From Fimbriimonadaceae bacterium (GTDB taxonomy: Bacteria > Armatimonadota > Fimbriimonadia > Fimbriimonadales > Fimbriimonadaceae), in contig JAIBBE010000214.1 in assembly GCA_019694835.1 (NCBI GenBank), positions 1-64,000 of the forward strand: DNA of 64,000 nucleotides, written 5' to 3'. The notes beneath the pieces were generated by a model. It was not told the DNA's origin and did no database searches. It worked only from the letters and a program-made list of their open reading frames with translations. Shown here one piece after another: positions 41,748-50,694 of this stretch; the first letter of the stretch is position 1; each line of letters begins with the position of its first letter. A program made the translations under genes and the position numbers.

Positions 41748-42770
41748 GAGCATCTTCGTCAGCGTCTCGCTGATTGCGTGGGCCGTGAAGTTGAGCAACG
41801 GTATGGAAGCGTCATAGTTCATGCGCGTGGGACCGATCAAGGCGAGGGTGCCGGCTTCGTCCTCACCCACATAGAACGTCTGACGCACGATCGTTAGCGG
41901 GTGCAGGAGTTCTTCGCGATTCTCCTTTCCAATCGTCACCGTCTGCGGCTCGTTCGAGCGAACGGTCAAGGCTCCGAGCAACGTTTCCTCGTTTTCGAGG
42001 GATTGCACCAGTTCCCGGAAGTATTCTTCGTTTCGCCGAATCTCGGGCTGGCCGAAGATGTACTCCTCGCCTTCGGTGATGAGGCTTCCGCGGGTCAGGT
42101 CCTTGACCATCGCTTTGAGTGCGCTCGTCGCGGTGCCAAGGAGTTTGTCGTGGGGATTGGCGGCTGAGCCGGGGTTCTTGAGTTTCGCCAGCGATCGGAG
42201 GGTCTTCCCTTCTGCGCTCTGAGCGAGAACCTCGTTGGCCTGTCCAAGTTCAGTAAGCGTCAGCCCGGCAGGGCACTCGATCATGCGGTTTTCGACGTGC
42301 CCGTTGCTCAAGACCACGACCAGCAACGCCCGTTCAGGGCCAAGGGCGCTGATGACGACATTCCGGACTACGAGGTTTCCATCGCGAACGGTCGTCGCCG
42401 CACTCAGCAGGTGGGTCATCCGGCTAAGAACTCGGGTGGTCTCGCGAAGGAGTTCGCGCAACGCCTCCCCGTCTTGAGTGACTTCGCGGACCTTCTGCTT
42501 GCTCGCGGCCTCTGGCTCCTGCCTCACGATCAGATGATCGACATAGAATCGGTAGCCCTTATCGCTCGGAATCCTTCCCGCACTCGTGTGGGGCTGCTCG
42601 AGGAAGCCGCGCTCGGCCATCTCGGCGAGTTCATTGCGAACCGTAGCGCTGCGCACGCCGAGTTGGTACTTCTGGGCGATGAGCTCACTTCCGACCGGCT
42701 CCGCTGCCGAAACGTACTCGATGATCACCGCGCGGAGAATGGACTGTTGGCGTGGATCGAGGTCCGACAT
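41742..42770 (-). CDS. hrcA: heat-inducible transcription repressor HrcA
   Basis: 342 residues. N-terminal winged helix (LDPRQQSILRAVIIEYVSAA, SATVRNELAEMAERGFLEQP) followed by the HTSAGRIPSDKGYRFYVD motif conserved in HrcA, and the C-terminal VLIGPTRMNYDASIPLL-type end. HrcA binds CIRCE operators (TTAGCACTC-N9-GAGTGCTAA) of heat-shock genes with GroEL as co-factor. I found no CIRCE in the window, nor groEL or dnaK. It lies 34 bp after the kinase gene on the same strand. Confidence 0.93.
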   Translation of the reverse strand: MSDLDPRQQSILRAVIIEYVSAAEPVGSELIAQKYQLGVRSATVRNELAEMAERGFLEQPHTSAGRIPSDKGYRFYVDHLIVRQEPEAASKQKVREVTQDGEALRELLRETTRVLSRMTHLLSAATTVRDGNLVVRNVVISALGPERALLVVVLSNGHVENRMIECPAGLTLTELGQANEVLAQSAEGKTLRSLAKLKNPGSAANPHDKLLGTATSALKAMVKDLTRGSLITEGEEYIFGQPEIRRNEEYFRELVQSLENEETLLGALTVRSNEPQTVTIGKENREELLHPLTIVRQTFYVGEDEAGTLALIGPTRMNYDASIPLLNFTAHAISETLTKMLK

Positions 42771-42804
42771 ACTCCTATTCTGACGCGTGTTGGCGTGGAT
42801 TCAG

Positions 42805-44775
42805 TCAGTGCTCACCGCGACCGACCAAGCTGCTGTACGCCTTGTGGCGCCCGCCAACTTCCAGGTACACGGGAAGCAAGTCGGCAATGCGCTCGCGAAG
42901 ATCTTGCTCGTGGCGCAAAATGCTCTCACGCATGACCGTCAGCGAGGTCGGCGCCATTTCCAGTACCGTGCGAATGTGCGCACGCTCCTTGCGGAGCTCC
43001 TTCCGGATGCGTGCCTCGGCTGAGGGACTAGGGACGTACATCGACGTCTGCCAGAAGTGCAGTTCGAGCCCCCGCCGCCAGTTCATCACGTCCTGTCGAA
43101 CCTCCTCGGGGCAGTGTCGCTCAAGGGTGTCTGCGGTCACATCGGCCGCCGTTTTGATTCCCATGTTCTCCAAATGGAACGCCTGGGAGTTGGTCAGCGT
43201 GGCCACATCAGCGGCCGAGATCGGGAAGCGCGTAAGATAGCTCATCAGTTCATGGCCGTGCTCGCGGGAGAGGGCCTGAAACCGGAGTTGGTCGGCCCGG
43301 ATTCCGAGCTCGCGATACTGGATGCGCAGCTTGCCAAGTTGTTCGACAGCCTCATGAAACGGCCTTGGAGAGACGTGCTGTTCCCAATCCGCCACCATTT
43401 CCGCCATCTGCTGCTTGACGGCGGCAAACTCTTTGCGCGAATTCCGGACCTTCCCCCCAATCCCGCACACCCACGCGGCGGGAGCCCGAAACACGACCCC
43501 CCAAATCACGCAGATCGCGCCAACCTGGAGGCCTGCAAATAGCATTCCGAGGCTCGCCGCGACGGGTGCAACGAGGGCGACGGTGTAGAAAGTGGCCGTT
43601 GTTGCCGGCGACACCTTCGCACTGGCGATGTCGCACAGGTCTGGCACGGCGGGTCGCTCGGGTGCGATTGGGGCCGGAATAGCCATGATACGCCGCCAAG
43701 CCTCGTCGACGTCGAATTCCTTCTCTTCGTCCTCCGCGTCCATGGAGATCATGTGGCTGGTCGATCCAAACAAGGTGACGTTCCAGCGCTCCTCGAGCGC
43801 ACACCACGGGCAGTCGAGTGCGCTGCCAGGGTGGACGTGACGGGGATTCGCCGTGCATGTCACCAGGGCATCCTCCATCTCTTTGATCACGCCAAACCAG
43901 TCCTGCGCAGTGGGCCGTTCACCAGCAAATTCGGGATCGAAGGCCCTCACGAACAGCCCGCGCACCGGGTCGGGCAGCCACTCGAGGGTTAGTCCCGCCG
44001 GTGGCCCCAAGGGCTCGTGGGCTTCAGATTCGAACGGGTACCAGCCAGCAACGATCGCTTCCTCGAGCGTGATCTCTCGACCATCGCGCGGAACACCCGC
44101 AAATGGATGCCTCCCGAGGACAAGCAAGTGAAACAGCAGTACCGCCAGAGAAAATCGGTCGTGGTCCGCAGTTCGAACAAGCTTCGAGAGGTTTCGATTC
44201 TGCAGTTCGGGCGCGATCAGTTCGCTCTTTCCGACATCGCAGGTCAGCACTTCGTTACCGATTTCGACCTGGTAGCTGTCGGCGTCGATGAGCTTCACCA
44301 TCGCCTCGGCATCGACGAGCACGTTCGACTCGTTGAGGTCGCCGACGACGAATCCAGCATCGTGGACATGGTGGAGGGCTGCGGCGAGATTTCGGGCAGC
44401 GCGGACGAGAAACTTGTAGTCCCGCCCGGGAAGTTTGGTCAAGCGACTGCGGATTTGGTAGGCGGTGTAAAGCGGAAACGCGTTGGCCACTTGCGGCATC
44501 TCAAACCCAATTGGTGCTCCATTTGCGTCATAGAGCAGACCGATCGGCCACGCCACAACCCGCGACAGTCGCTCGTTGCGCCGGGCAATCAGTTCACGAA
44601 GGCGCCTGGCCTGACTCGGCTCCGGCGCCTTGTAGATCTTCGCCAGCCTGGGTTCCTCGCCCTCGGTCTGGGCAACCAGGTAAACGATGCCCTGCCCGCC
44701 CTCGGCAAATCGACGTTTGAGGGGAACGGTTGAACCGTCTTCGCGGACGATCTGAACGTCGAGGACCGTGCTCAT
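42805..44775 (-). CDS. protein kinase-like protein with helix-hairpin-helix C-terminus (TerY-P triad)
   Basis: 656 residues from ATG 44775, whose ATG overlaps the PP2C stop (ATGA). Kinase domain: glycine loop FAEGGQGIVYLV, Lys in LAKIYK, catalytic loop VVGDLNESNVLVD (Asp and Asn present, HRD-like His/Arg lost) and metal loop KLIDADSY in place of DFG. Then a Cys pair CPWC region (CTANPRHVHPGSALDCPWC) as a zinc-ribbon-like piece, two membrane helices (about 405-455) and HhH-like FPISAADVATLTNSQAFHLENMGI. Known as part of the vWA-PP2C-kinase triad linked to Ter-type stress responses; phosphorylation targets unknown. Confidence 0.85.
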   Translation of the reverse strand: MSTVLDVQIVREDGSTVPLKRRFAEGGQGIVYLVAQTEGEEPRLAKIYKAPEPSQARRLRELIARRNERLSRVVAWPIGLLYDANGAPIGFEMPQVANAFPLYTAYQIRSRLTKLPGRDYKFLVRAARNLAAALHHVHDAGFVVGDLNESNVLVDAEAMVKLIDADSYQVEIGNEVLTCDVGKSELIAPELQNRNLSKLVRTADHDRFSLAVLLFHLLVLGRHPFAGVPRDGREITLEEAIVAGWYPFESEAHEPLGPPAGLTLEWLPDPVRGLFVRAFDPEFAGERPTAQDWFGVIKEMEDALVTCTANPRHVHPGSALDCPWCALEERWNVTLFGSTSHMISMDAEDEEKEFDVDEAWRRIMAIPAPIAPERPAVPDLCDIASAKVSPATTATFYTVALVAPVAASLGMLFAGLQVGAICVIWGVVFRAPAAWVCGIGGKVRNSRKEFAAVKQQMAEMVADWEQHVSPRPFHEAVEQLGKLRIQYRELGIRADQLRFQALSREHGHELMSYLTRFPISAADVATLTNSQAFHLENMGIKTAADVTADTLERHCPEEVRQDVMNWRRGLELHFWQTSMYVPSPSAEARIRKELRKERAHIRTVLEMAPTSLTVMRESILRHEQDLRERIADLLPVYLEVGGRHKAYSSLVGRGEH

Positions 44776-45542
44776 CCGTCCATCCTCCTGGCGACCACCA
44801 GGCACGTGTCGTCATCGGTTTTGGTGGTGACCATCGGCGAGGCAAGCATCGCGTCAATCCACTGTGAGACGGGCTTGGACTCGCCCGAGGTCGCCGACTT
44901 CCCTGCCCCCGGCGCGACCAACTGAGCCGCTTTCTCGAGTTGGCGAAACAGGGTCTCGAAAAAAGGTTGGTGGGGTTGCTGGGTTGCGTGGTCGAGAACC
45001 AGATACTGGATGCCGTCGGTGAACAGCGCCACCCCGCGGGGCGGCTTCGTGCGGCGGATCATGAGTCGCTTTTCGGCATCTACCCCGGTGAGGAAGCTCG
45101 TCTCGTTGACGACCTCGCTTCCTTCGGGCCAAATCGCAACCTCGATCCTATCGCCCAGGTCCACCACCCCGGCCCCATCGCCAAGTTGCAGGAAGAGGGC
45201 TTCCCGAGGTGTAACGACCGCCCCCACGAGCGTGCAACTGAGTTCGTCCAGTTCGACACCCAAATCCAGAGCTTCTTCCCCGAGCGCGACACGGACCGAC
45301 GAAAAGGCCGTCCTGACCTCTTCGTCAATGATTTTCTTTCGACGTTTGGCAAGGGGCGTGAAGGCCTTGAGGAAGGCACTGCAAGCCACTTCGGCGCCGC
45401 GTCCACCCAACCTGGCGCTGCCCGCTCCATCCGATACGCACAGGGCCACGGTGTCGCCATCGCAATGGACAGCGAAGCGATCTTGACCTTCACCGTCCGA
45501 ATGAACGGCTCCGCGACGAGCGGCATGCGCGAACGACCACAT
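44772..45542 (-). CDS. PP2C-type protein phosphatase (TerY-P triad)
   Basis: 256 residues. PP2C marks: HSDGEGQDRFAV, CVSDGAGSARLGGRGAEVAC and LFTDGIQYLVLDH with DDDTCLVV at the C-terminus, supplying metal-binding Asp residues. Reverses phosphorylation by the adjacent kinase by analogy with known triads. Start follows the vWA stop by 1 bp; its end overlaps the kinase start by 4 bp, so the three are translationally coupled. Confidence 0.9.
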   Translation of the reverse strand: MWSFAHAARRGAVHSDGEGQDRFAVHCDGDTVALCVSDGAGSARLGGRGAEVACSAFLKAFTPLAKRRKKIIDEEVRTAFSSVRVALGEEALDLGVELDELSCTLVGAVVTPREALFLQLGDGAGVVDLGDRIEVAIWPEGSEVVNETSFLTGVDAEKRLMIRRTKPPRGVALFTDGIQYLVLDHATQQPHQPFFETLFRQLEKAAQLVAPGAGKSATSGESKPVSQWIDAMLASPMVTTKTDDDTCLVVARRMDG

Positions 45543-45543
45543 C

Positions 45544-46218
45544 TCAGGTCGTTATTTCACCCCAAGTCGTGGGGCTGGGGAGTTCGAGTTTGCTGCCAGG
45601 CGTTGACTTGCTCACCGGCTTGAGTGACTGCGACAGCCAAACAAACATCTCACGATAGTGGGCCTCTCGCAGCCGAATCGGCGATCGCGGGTGGCCGATG
45701 CGGGAGAGAATCTGGAAGTTGGCCCCATCGGTGCCAATGGTAAAGAGTTCAAGCCCGCCGCCTCGCACTTCGCTCTGAACGACATCCATCGAGTCCTGCC
45801 ACTTGTCGGTAGGTTCGCCATCGGTTACGAGCCAAATCCAAGGGCGATAGTAGGGGATTCCCATTTCGCGATAGGCCCGTTTGCGCTCCTTGATGAGTTT
45901 GATCGACGCTTGAAGGGCTTCCCCCATCGGCGTATTGCCCGCTGCCCGAAGGCGCGGGGGAACCCACAGGTCCACGCTGACGAAGTCGTGCACGAGGTTG
46001 ACGGGTCCAAAAGTGATGATCGCAATTTCGACCCGCTGGCTGGCGAGTGGATCCGACATCAGGTCCGCCTTGAGGTCCTTGAGGCCGAGGTTGACCTTCT
46101 CAATCTCCGCCGTCATCGAGGAGGAGGAGTCCAAGAGGAGGACCACAGGGCACCTTCGTTCCGTGTTGAGGAACATTTCTTCCGACAACGGTTCGAGTTC
46201 TGGAAAGAGTTCGCTCAC
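45544..46218 (-). CDS. TerY-like von Willebrand factor A domain protein
   Basis: 224 residues from GTG 46218, chosen for its GAAGGA ribosome site; a longer frame to 46317 lacks one and its extra residues look non-coding. MIDAS motif VVLLLDSSSSMT (DxSxS), threonine loop GNTPMGEAL and WLVTDGEPTD. TerY-type vWA proteins scaffold metal-dependent complexes. First gene of the triad operon. Confidence 0.88.
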   Translation of the reverse strand: MSELFPELEPLSEEMFLNTERRCPVVLLLDSSSSMTAEIEKVNLGLKDLKADLMSDPLASQRVEIAIITFGPVNLVHDFVSVDLWVPPRLRAAGNTPMGEALQASIKLIKERKRAYREMGIPYYRPWIWLVTDGEPTDKWQDSMDVVQSEVRGGGLELFTIGTDGANFQILSRIGHPRSPIRLREAHYREMFVWLSQSLKPVSKSTPGSKLELPSPTTWGEITT

Positions 46219-46394
46219 GTGTGTTCCTTCTCTCAGTTTACATAGACGAGAGCGGAACGGTTGCGTCGATTCTGCAATTCGCGGCCTCTCGTCGTGATGA
46301 CGCCTTGGGAGGCTCAACGGTTCGAGTGCGGTTGAAGTTCCTTCGGTTGAACCTTTAAGAGGTTCTCTGACACATACTCTCAGAAGCGCTCCAC
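46219..46394. promoter_or_regulatory. divergent promoter region between the TerY-P triad and the ECF sigma operon
   Basis: 176 bp; both divergent operons must start here. It has a short GGTTGAA direct repeat (GGTTGAAG near 46331 and GGTTGAACC near 46346) close to the sigma gene, a possible autoregulatory ECF promoter element; assignment is tentative. Confidence 0.35.
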
Positions 46395-46925
46395 ATGCTG
46401 CCCTTCTGGAAACGAACCGGCCGAGTTGGGCCGGAGGAAATGGAACGGATCGTTCGTACGCACTACGACGACGTGTGGCGCTTCTGTGCGCGGCGAATTG
46501 GCCACGATTTGGCTGCCGATGCCGCGCAGGAGACCTTTGTGACGGCCCAAAAACGCATTGATGAATTTGAAGGACGATCGGAGCTGAAGACCTGGCTCTT
46601 CGGCATCGCCCTGAATCACTGCCGCAACATGGCCCGTAAACGAAAACCCGAAGTCCCCGTCGACTGGCTGGCCGACACGACCTCGGAACCTCGATACGAT
46701 GGACAGGACAGTATGATCACCGACCGCGAAGCCCTCAGGTGCGCTCTGGAGGAACTCTCGCCGGAGCATCGCGAGGTCGTGCTCCTTCACGAAGTCGACG
46801 GACTCACGTACCAAGAGGCGTCCGACCTGCTTGGCATCCCCGTGGGAACGGTCAAGAGCAGACTCCATCATGCCTTTCTGAACCTCCGCTCGACCCTGAA
46901 AGGGACGGAGGAGGCTTGGAGATGA
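46395..46925 (+). CDS. ECF (sigma-70 family) RNA polymerase sigma factor
   Basis: 176 residues. Region 2 (YDDVWRFCARRIGHDLAADA, AQETFVTAQKRIDEF, WLFGIALNHCRNMARK) and region 4 (LEELSPEHREVVLLHEVDGL, QEASDLLGIPVGTVKSRLHHA) are both complete. Overlaps the anti-sigma gene by 4 bp (ATGA), the usual sigma/anti-sigma pair. Confidence 0.93.
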   Translation: MLPFWKRTGRVGPEEMERIVRTHYDDVWRFCARRIGHDLAADAAQETFVTAQKRIDEFEGRSELKTWLFGIALNHCRNMARKRKPEVPVDWLADTTSEPRYDGQDSMITDREALRCALEELSPEHREVVLLHEVDGLTYQEASDLLGIPVGTVKSRLHHAFLNLRSTLKGTEEAWR

Positions 46926-47896
46926 GCTTGCGCGACGATCTCAAGGCCTATGTGGATGGCGAACTTTCGTCGGAGAGAGCAGCGGAAGTCAGCGCCGCTC
47001 TGAGCGCCGACCCCACCTTGGCGGCAGAAGCGGACGAACTGCGCCGCCTGTCAACCGAGATCCAAGCCTTCACGGAAGTCCCGGCTCCGGTGGGGCTTGA
47101 ACGGGCTTTACGCGCCGTTCGACCGCGCCTGCCCTGGTGGTCACCATTGGGTCGAACCGGCCAACTTGCCTGGGGTGCCACCGCGACGGCGGCAGTCTTG
47201 GTGGCGGTTATGCTCTATCTTCCCAAGAGCAACGGCTTGTCGATGGATGCGGCTCGCTACGAGACTGCGGCAATGAAGAGCCCCACCGCGGCCAAGCCTG
47301 CTGAAGTCGAGCGTTCGGCGGCGTCCATTCCGCCGAGCAAACTGTCCCAGCCTGCTCCAGGAACTTTTGCGGGCCGTGCCGAAGAAGAAGCCGCACCAGC
47401 CGCCACCGCGGCCGACACCGCCAGCGATGGACTTGAAGAGGCGAAAGCAAAGGCTGACCCGGGCACCTCGCCCAAACATGATGGGCGGAGCCAAAGCCAA
47501 GATCTGCGGCTGTCGCTCAAGGTCGCGGATCAGGAGCAGGCCGAAGCAGAAGTCGTGGCCATGGCCGGTCCGTTAGGTGGCTCGGCCCAGGTCGACAAGG
47601 ACCGAATCGTGCTCACCGTGCCCCAGGAACGCACTGACGAGGCGATGAAGGGTCTCCGGAAGATTGGCAAGGTCGAAACGGTGGAGGGCCAACATGACCG
47701 GAATCGCGCAGGTATGAAGAACGAAGCGGTTGGGCCGGCCGTGACGAACATCGAGGCGAACATCGAGGCCACGCCTCGTCCCAAACAACCTGTGGGGAGT
47801 GATGAGCCGGGTCCTTCGCCCGTTTTCTGGGCCCTTCTTGGCCTGATCGGCTTGGCTGGTGCGGGCGTCCTGTGGTCACTTCGACGGCGCGTTTGA
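46922..47896 (+). CDS. membrane anti-sigma factor with DUF4349 domain
   Basis: 324 residues from ATG 46922. N-terminal anti-sigma-like helices (DDLKAYVDGELSSERAAEVS) without the zinc HxxxCxxC of zf-HC2, a membrane helix (LAWGATATAAVLVAVMLYL, about 80-97), an Ala/Pro/Glu-rich linker, a DUF4349 domain (SLKVADQEQAEAEVVAMAG, IVLTVPQERTDEAMKGLRKIG) and a second membrane helix (VFWALLGLIGLAGAGVLW) at the C-terminus. By analogy, the external DUF4349 part senses an envelope signal and releases the sigma factor. Confidence 0.82.
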   Translation: MSLRDDLKAYVDGELSSERAAEVSAALSADPTLAAEADELRRLSTEIQAFTEVPAPVGLERALRAVRPRLPWWSPLGRTGQLAWGATATAAVLVAVMLYLPKSNGLSMDAARYETAAMKSPTAAKPAEVERSAASIPPSKLSQPAPGTFAGRAEEEAAPAATAADTASDGLEEAKAKADPGTSPKHDGRSQSQDLRLSLKVADQEQAEAEVVAMAGPLGGSAQVDKDRIVLTVPQERTDEAMKGLRKIGKVETVEGQHDRNRAGMKNEAVGPAVTNIEANIEATPRPKQPVGSDEPGPSPVFWALLGLIGLAGAGVLWSLRRRV

Positions 47897-48143
47897 ACCT
47901 ATTACGACCTTGCTAGCCACGATTCTTGCTGAATGGTGCGCCATGTCCGACCTCCAGATGGGACGAATGCTACCCATAATTTATGCTAGGTAAACCGAAT
48001 GTTCAGTTCGGAGCGACTCAGTCAGACCCCAGCAATCGTAGCGTAAACCATGCTTTTTCCTCCGGACATCTCAAAAGTGCCAGCCAGTATGGAACGAGAT
48101 AGTCAGGCGGCAAGTCAATACAAACGAAAGATGGGGTGGGTTC
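47897..48143. other. intergenic region upstream of LuxR-type gene
   Basis: 247 bp, A+T-richer than its surroundings. No reading frame or repeat seen. Presumably carries the promoter of the LuxR-type gene. Confidence 0.4.
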
Positions 48144-48419
48144 ATGGCAATGCCTAGTATCTCTAGATCAGAAATGGGGCCGAGAGGCGTAAGACTGACA
48201 CCGACTGAGGTGAAGGTTCTTTCGCTGATCGCACAAGGCCACAGTAGTAAAGAGGCTGCGGAGAAACTCGTGGTCTCGAAACGCACGGTTGATTTTCACT
48301 TGGCTAACATTTATGACAAGCTTCAAGTGAACAATCGTGTTCAAGCTCTTCGCATGGCGACGCGACTTGGTTTGATTCCGTTTGAGCCTATTTTTGGGCA
48401 TGCAAACGGCGAAGCCTAA
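48144..48419 (+). CDS. small LuxR-type HTH regulator without receiver domain
   Basis: 91 residues: a short N-terminus then a complete LuxR HTH (LTPTEVKVLSLIAQGHSSKE, AAEKLVVSKRTVDFHLANIY, DKLQVNNRVQAL). No receiver or ligand-binding domain, so DNA binding may be controlled by level or partner. Start ATG 48144; G-rich ribosome site GGGGTGGG upstream. Confidence 0.85.
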   Translation: MAMPSISRSEMGPRGVRLTPTEVKVLSLIAQGHSSKEAAEKLVVSKRTVDFHLANIYDKLQVNNRVQALRMATRLGLIPFEPIFGHANGEA

Positions 48420-48446
48420 TCGCTTAGTCGTCCACAACTCGAAATC

Positions 48447-48487
48447 GCAGTTCGGTCCGGCAAGGGACCGGACTGCTTTTCTTTATT
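48447..48487 (+). terminator. intrinsic terminator after LuxR-type gene
   Basis: 12-bp stem (GCAGTTCGGTCC / GGACCGGACTGC, one G-U pair), 6-base loop, then TTTTCTTTATT, 27 bp after the gene stop. Confidence 0.8.
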
Positions 48488-48762
48488 CGTCTCCATTTAA
48501 GGCTCATATGATAGGACATATAGGACGTATAGGACCTATCGACCAGGCCCAGCCCTCCTGCCTAGCCCATATCTGAATGAGGGATTCACAGTTCGAGTTG
48601 CCCCCTGACGCGATGTCAAAGTGCTGAACCGGTTCAGCCACTTTCATTGGCATGTTGACTGCGAACGTTGGGACTTTTGGCCCATCACCTACCGTCCAAA
48701 CCTTGTGCAATTGCGCGCGTGAGCGACGGCTTCTGGGCCCCGAATTCGGCCACAATGAGACC
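48488..48762. other. gap upstream of HerA-like gene
   Basis: About 275 bp without a convincing gene. Carries a short tandem of ATAGGAC units (48511-48540, TGATAGGACATATAGGACG pattern) and a GAACCGGTTC palindrome near 48626-48635 that could be an operator. Confidence 0.4.
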
Positions 48763-50694
48763 ATGATCGGGAGAGTCATCGGAACCGAAAAGCGACCCAA
48801 CACGGCCTACACCTTCTACTTCTGGGCCGAGCCCCAGGCTCCCGTCGGCATCGGCACACTCGTTCACGTCGAGAGCGACCTCGCGGTGGCTGGCGAGAGA
48901 GTCCAGGTCTACGGTGTGGTGGTCGAGGCTCATGGCTTCAATGACCTTGAAAGCCCCCTTCACGAGTTCCTGAGTGTCGGGGGCGAACCGGGCGTCGATC
49001 CCCCGACCGAGCGGCCCGAAATGCGGGTTTACGAAGCAGCCGTCCTTCGCCGAATTCCCGAGGAACCCATCGGAGCCGTGCCGATTGGCGTCGTCAGTCT
49101 GGCCGACCAGGAGGCCGTGCAGGTTGCCCTCCGAACCGACTCCTATGCTCAGGAATTCGGCATCGCGGCCGGATGTTACGGCGACAAATCGAATCCGATG
49201 CCGGTTCACCTCCACGCCGAGTTTCTGCTCGGCCCCGAGGCTGGCCATCTCAACATGACCGGCACGAGCGGACTCGCCGCGAAGACCAGCTTCATTCTCT
49301 TCCTTCTCCAGTCCATTTTCGCGCGTCCGGAAGTCTTTGAGCGGGATGCCGGCTCAAAGGGAGTTGCCGCACTGCTGTTCAACACCAAGGGCGGCGACTT
49401 GCTCTACCTCGATCAGCCCGCCCACGAACCTCTGTCGGACTTGGACATGGCCCTTTACCAGGCCGCGGGATTCGAACCGGGCAAGTTCGAAAAGGTGGAA
49501 TACTTCGCGCCGTACACCCATGACCATCAGTCTCTGATGACCCTTCGGAACAACGGCATCCTCGAAGCCGAAAACCCGACGAAGGCGATCACGTTTGGCT
49601 TAGCGGAAGTCATGGACCACCTCGAAGTGCTGCTCAGCCGGGACGATTTGGACAGCAAGGCCGATTCGTATCTCGCGTACCTCAAGCAGATGTTCGTCAT
49701 GAAGCCAGGCCCGCTCTTCCGGGACCGGAAGGCGCGCGTGGGACCAGCCGCCGAACCCCACCATGCCGAGAGCCTCGAAGAACTAGCCGAGATCATCGAC
49801 AAGCAGCTTGAAATCGGTCGCGAAAACGGGGGTGACCGGATCGACGGCCACCACTTCTACACGATCGAAAAGGTCAAGAACCGATTGACGGGAGTCGATA
49901 CGCGGTTCAAAGGCATCATCTCCAAGACCGGGAAGGGCGAAGGCCCCCTCGATCAGCCGTTCCGGCCCGGCACGATCTACGTGATCGACGTCAGCAAGAT
50001 GACGAGCCAGGAGCAGGACCTTGTCTTCAGCGCTGTCATCCGGAAGCTCCGGGACAAGATGGAGAGGCAAGAACTGGGGGTGAAGCACCTGGTCGTAATG
50101 GTCGACGAACTCAACAAGTACGCGCCAAGCGCTGGCCGCGACACCGCTGTCGTTCGAGCCCTCCAAGACATTGCGGCACGCGGACGGTACATGGGCCTCA
50201 CCCTCTTCGGTGCCCAGCAGTTTCGTAGTCGGGTGGACAAAGAAGTCGTCGGCAATGCGGCGACCCATGTGTTTGGTCACATTGAAGCCGAGGAGCTTGC
50301 CCAACCCGGTTACAGCTACTTCTCGGCGGCCGTGCGGGAGAAGCTCGGTTCCATGTCGCCGGGCGAGGTACTGATCAAGCATCCCCATTTCAAGCAGCCG
50401 ATTTTCGTCCGGTTTCCTCGACCAGGCTGCATGAACGGATCGGCTGGCATGCGCCGCTTCATCCCCGAGCCTGAGCGACCGCTTAAGGAGCAAATCGTGC
50501 AGTTGGCGGCGAGCAAGGGGCTCTCTGTTCCCGAAGCTAAAGACCTGCTGGCCAACACCACCGACGACCCTCAGGAGCTCCAGCAGGCTCTTCGTGCCCT
50601 CCGGAAAGATCAGTCTCCTCGAGCCGTCTTAGGCCGAATTCCCAAGCTGACTCAACCCGCAGCCGCCTACATCATCAGCGACGATCCGTTCTAG
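48763..50694 (+). CDS. HerA-like (DUF87) ATP-binding protein
   Basis: 643 residues from ATG 48763; the extra N-terminal part of a longer frame is rejected. N-terminal HAS-like barrel (IGRVIGTEKRPNT), modified Walker A at about 170 (GTSGLAAKTSF, Ala for the usual Gly before Lys), Walker B VVMVDELNKYAP and sensor region LTLFGAQQFRSRVDKEVVGN. HerA/FtsK-clan ATPases translocate DNA, often with NurA; no nuclease gene adjoins, so the partner is unknown. It shares the CTAG stop with atpG on the opposite strand. Confidence 0.8.
   Translation: MIGRVIGTEKRPNTAYTFYFWAEPQAPVGIGTLVHVESDLAVAGERVQVYGVVVEAHGFNDLESPLHEFLSVGGEPGVDPPTERPEMRVYEAAVLRRIPEEPIGAVPIGVVSLADQEAVQVALRTDSYAQEFGIAAGCYGDKSNPMPVHLHAEFLLGPEAGHLNMTGTSGLAAKTSFILFLLQSIFARPEVFERDAGSKGVAALLFNTKGGDLLYLDQPAHEPLSDLDMALYQAAGFEPGKFEKVEYFAPYTHDHQSLMTLRNNGILEAENPTKAITFGLAEVMDHLEVLLSRDDLDSKADSYLAYLKQMFVMKPGPLFRDRKARVGPAAEPHHAESLEELAEIIDKQLEIGRENGGDRIDGHHFYTIEKVKNRLTGVDTRFKGIISKTGKGEGPLDQPFRPGTIYVIDVSKMTSQEQDLVFSAVIRKLRDKMERQELGVKHLVVMVDELNKYAPSAGRDTAVVRALQDIAARGRYMGLTLFGAQQFRSRVDKEVVGNAATHVFGHIEAEELAQPGYSYFSAAVREKLGSMSPGEVLIKHPHFKQPIFVRFPRPGCMNGSAGMRRFIPEPERPLKEQIVQLAASKGLSVPEAKDLLANTTDDPQELQQALRALRKDQSPRAVLGRIPKLTQPAAAYIISDDPF

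Noticed and set aside
42771..42804. CIRCE operator before hrcA
   Set aside because: The 34-bp gap does not contain TTAGCACTC-N9-GAGTGCTAA.
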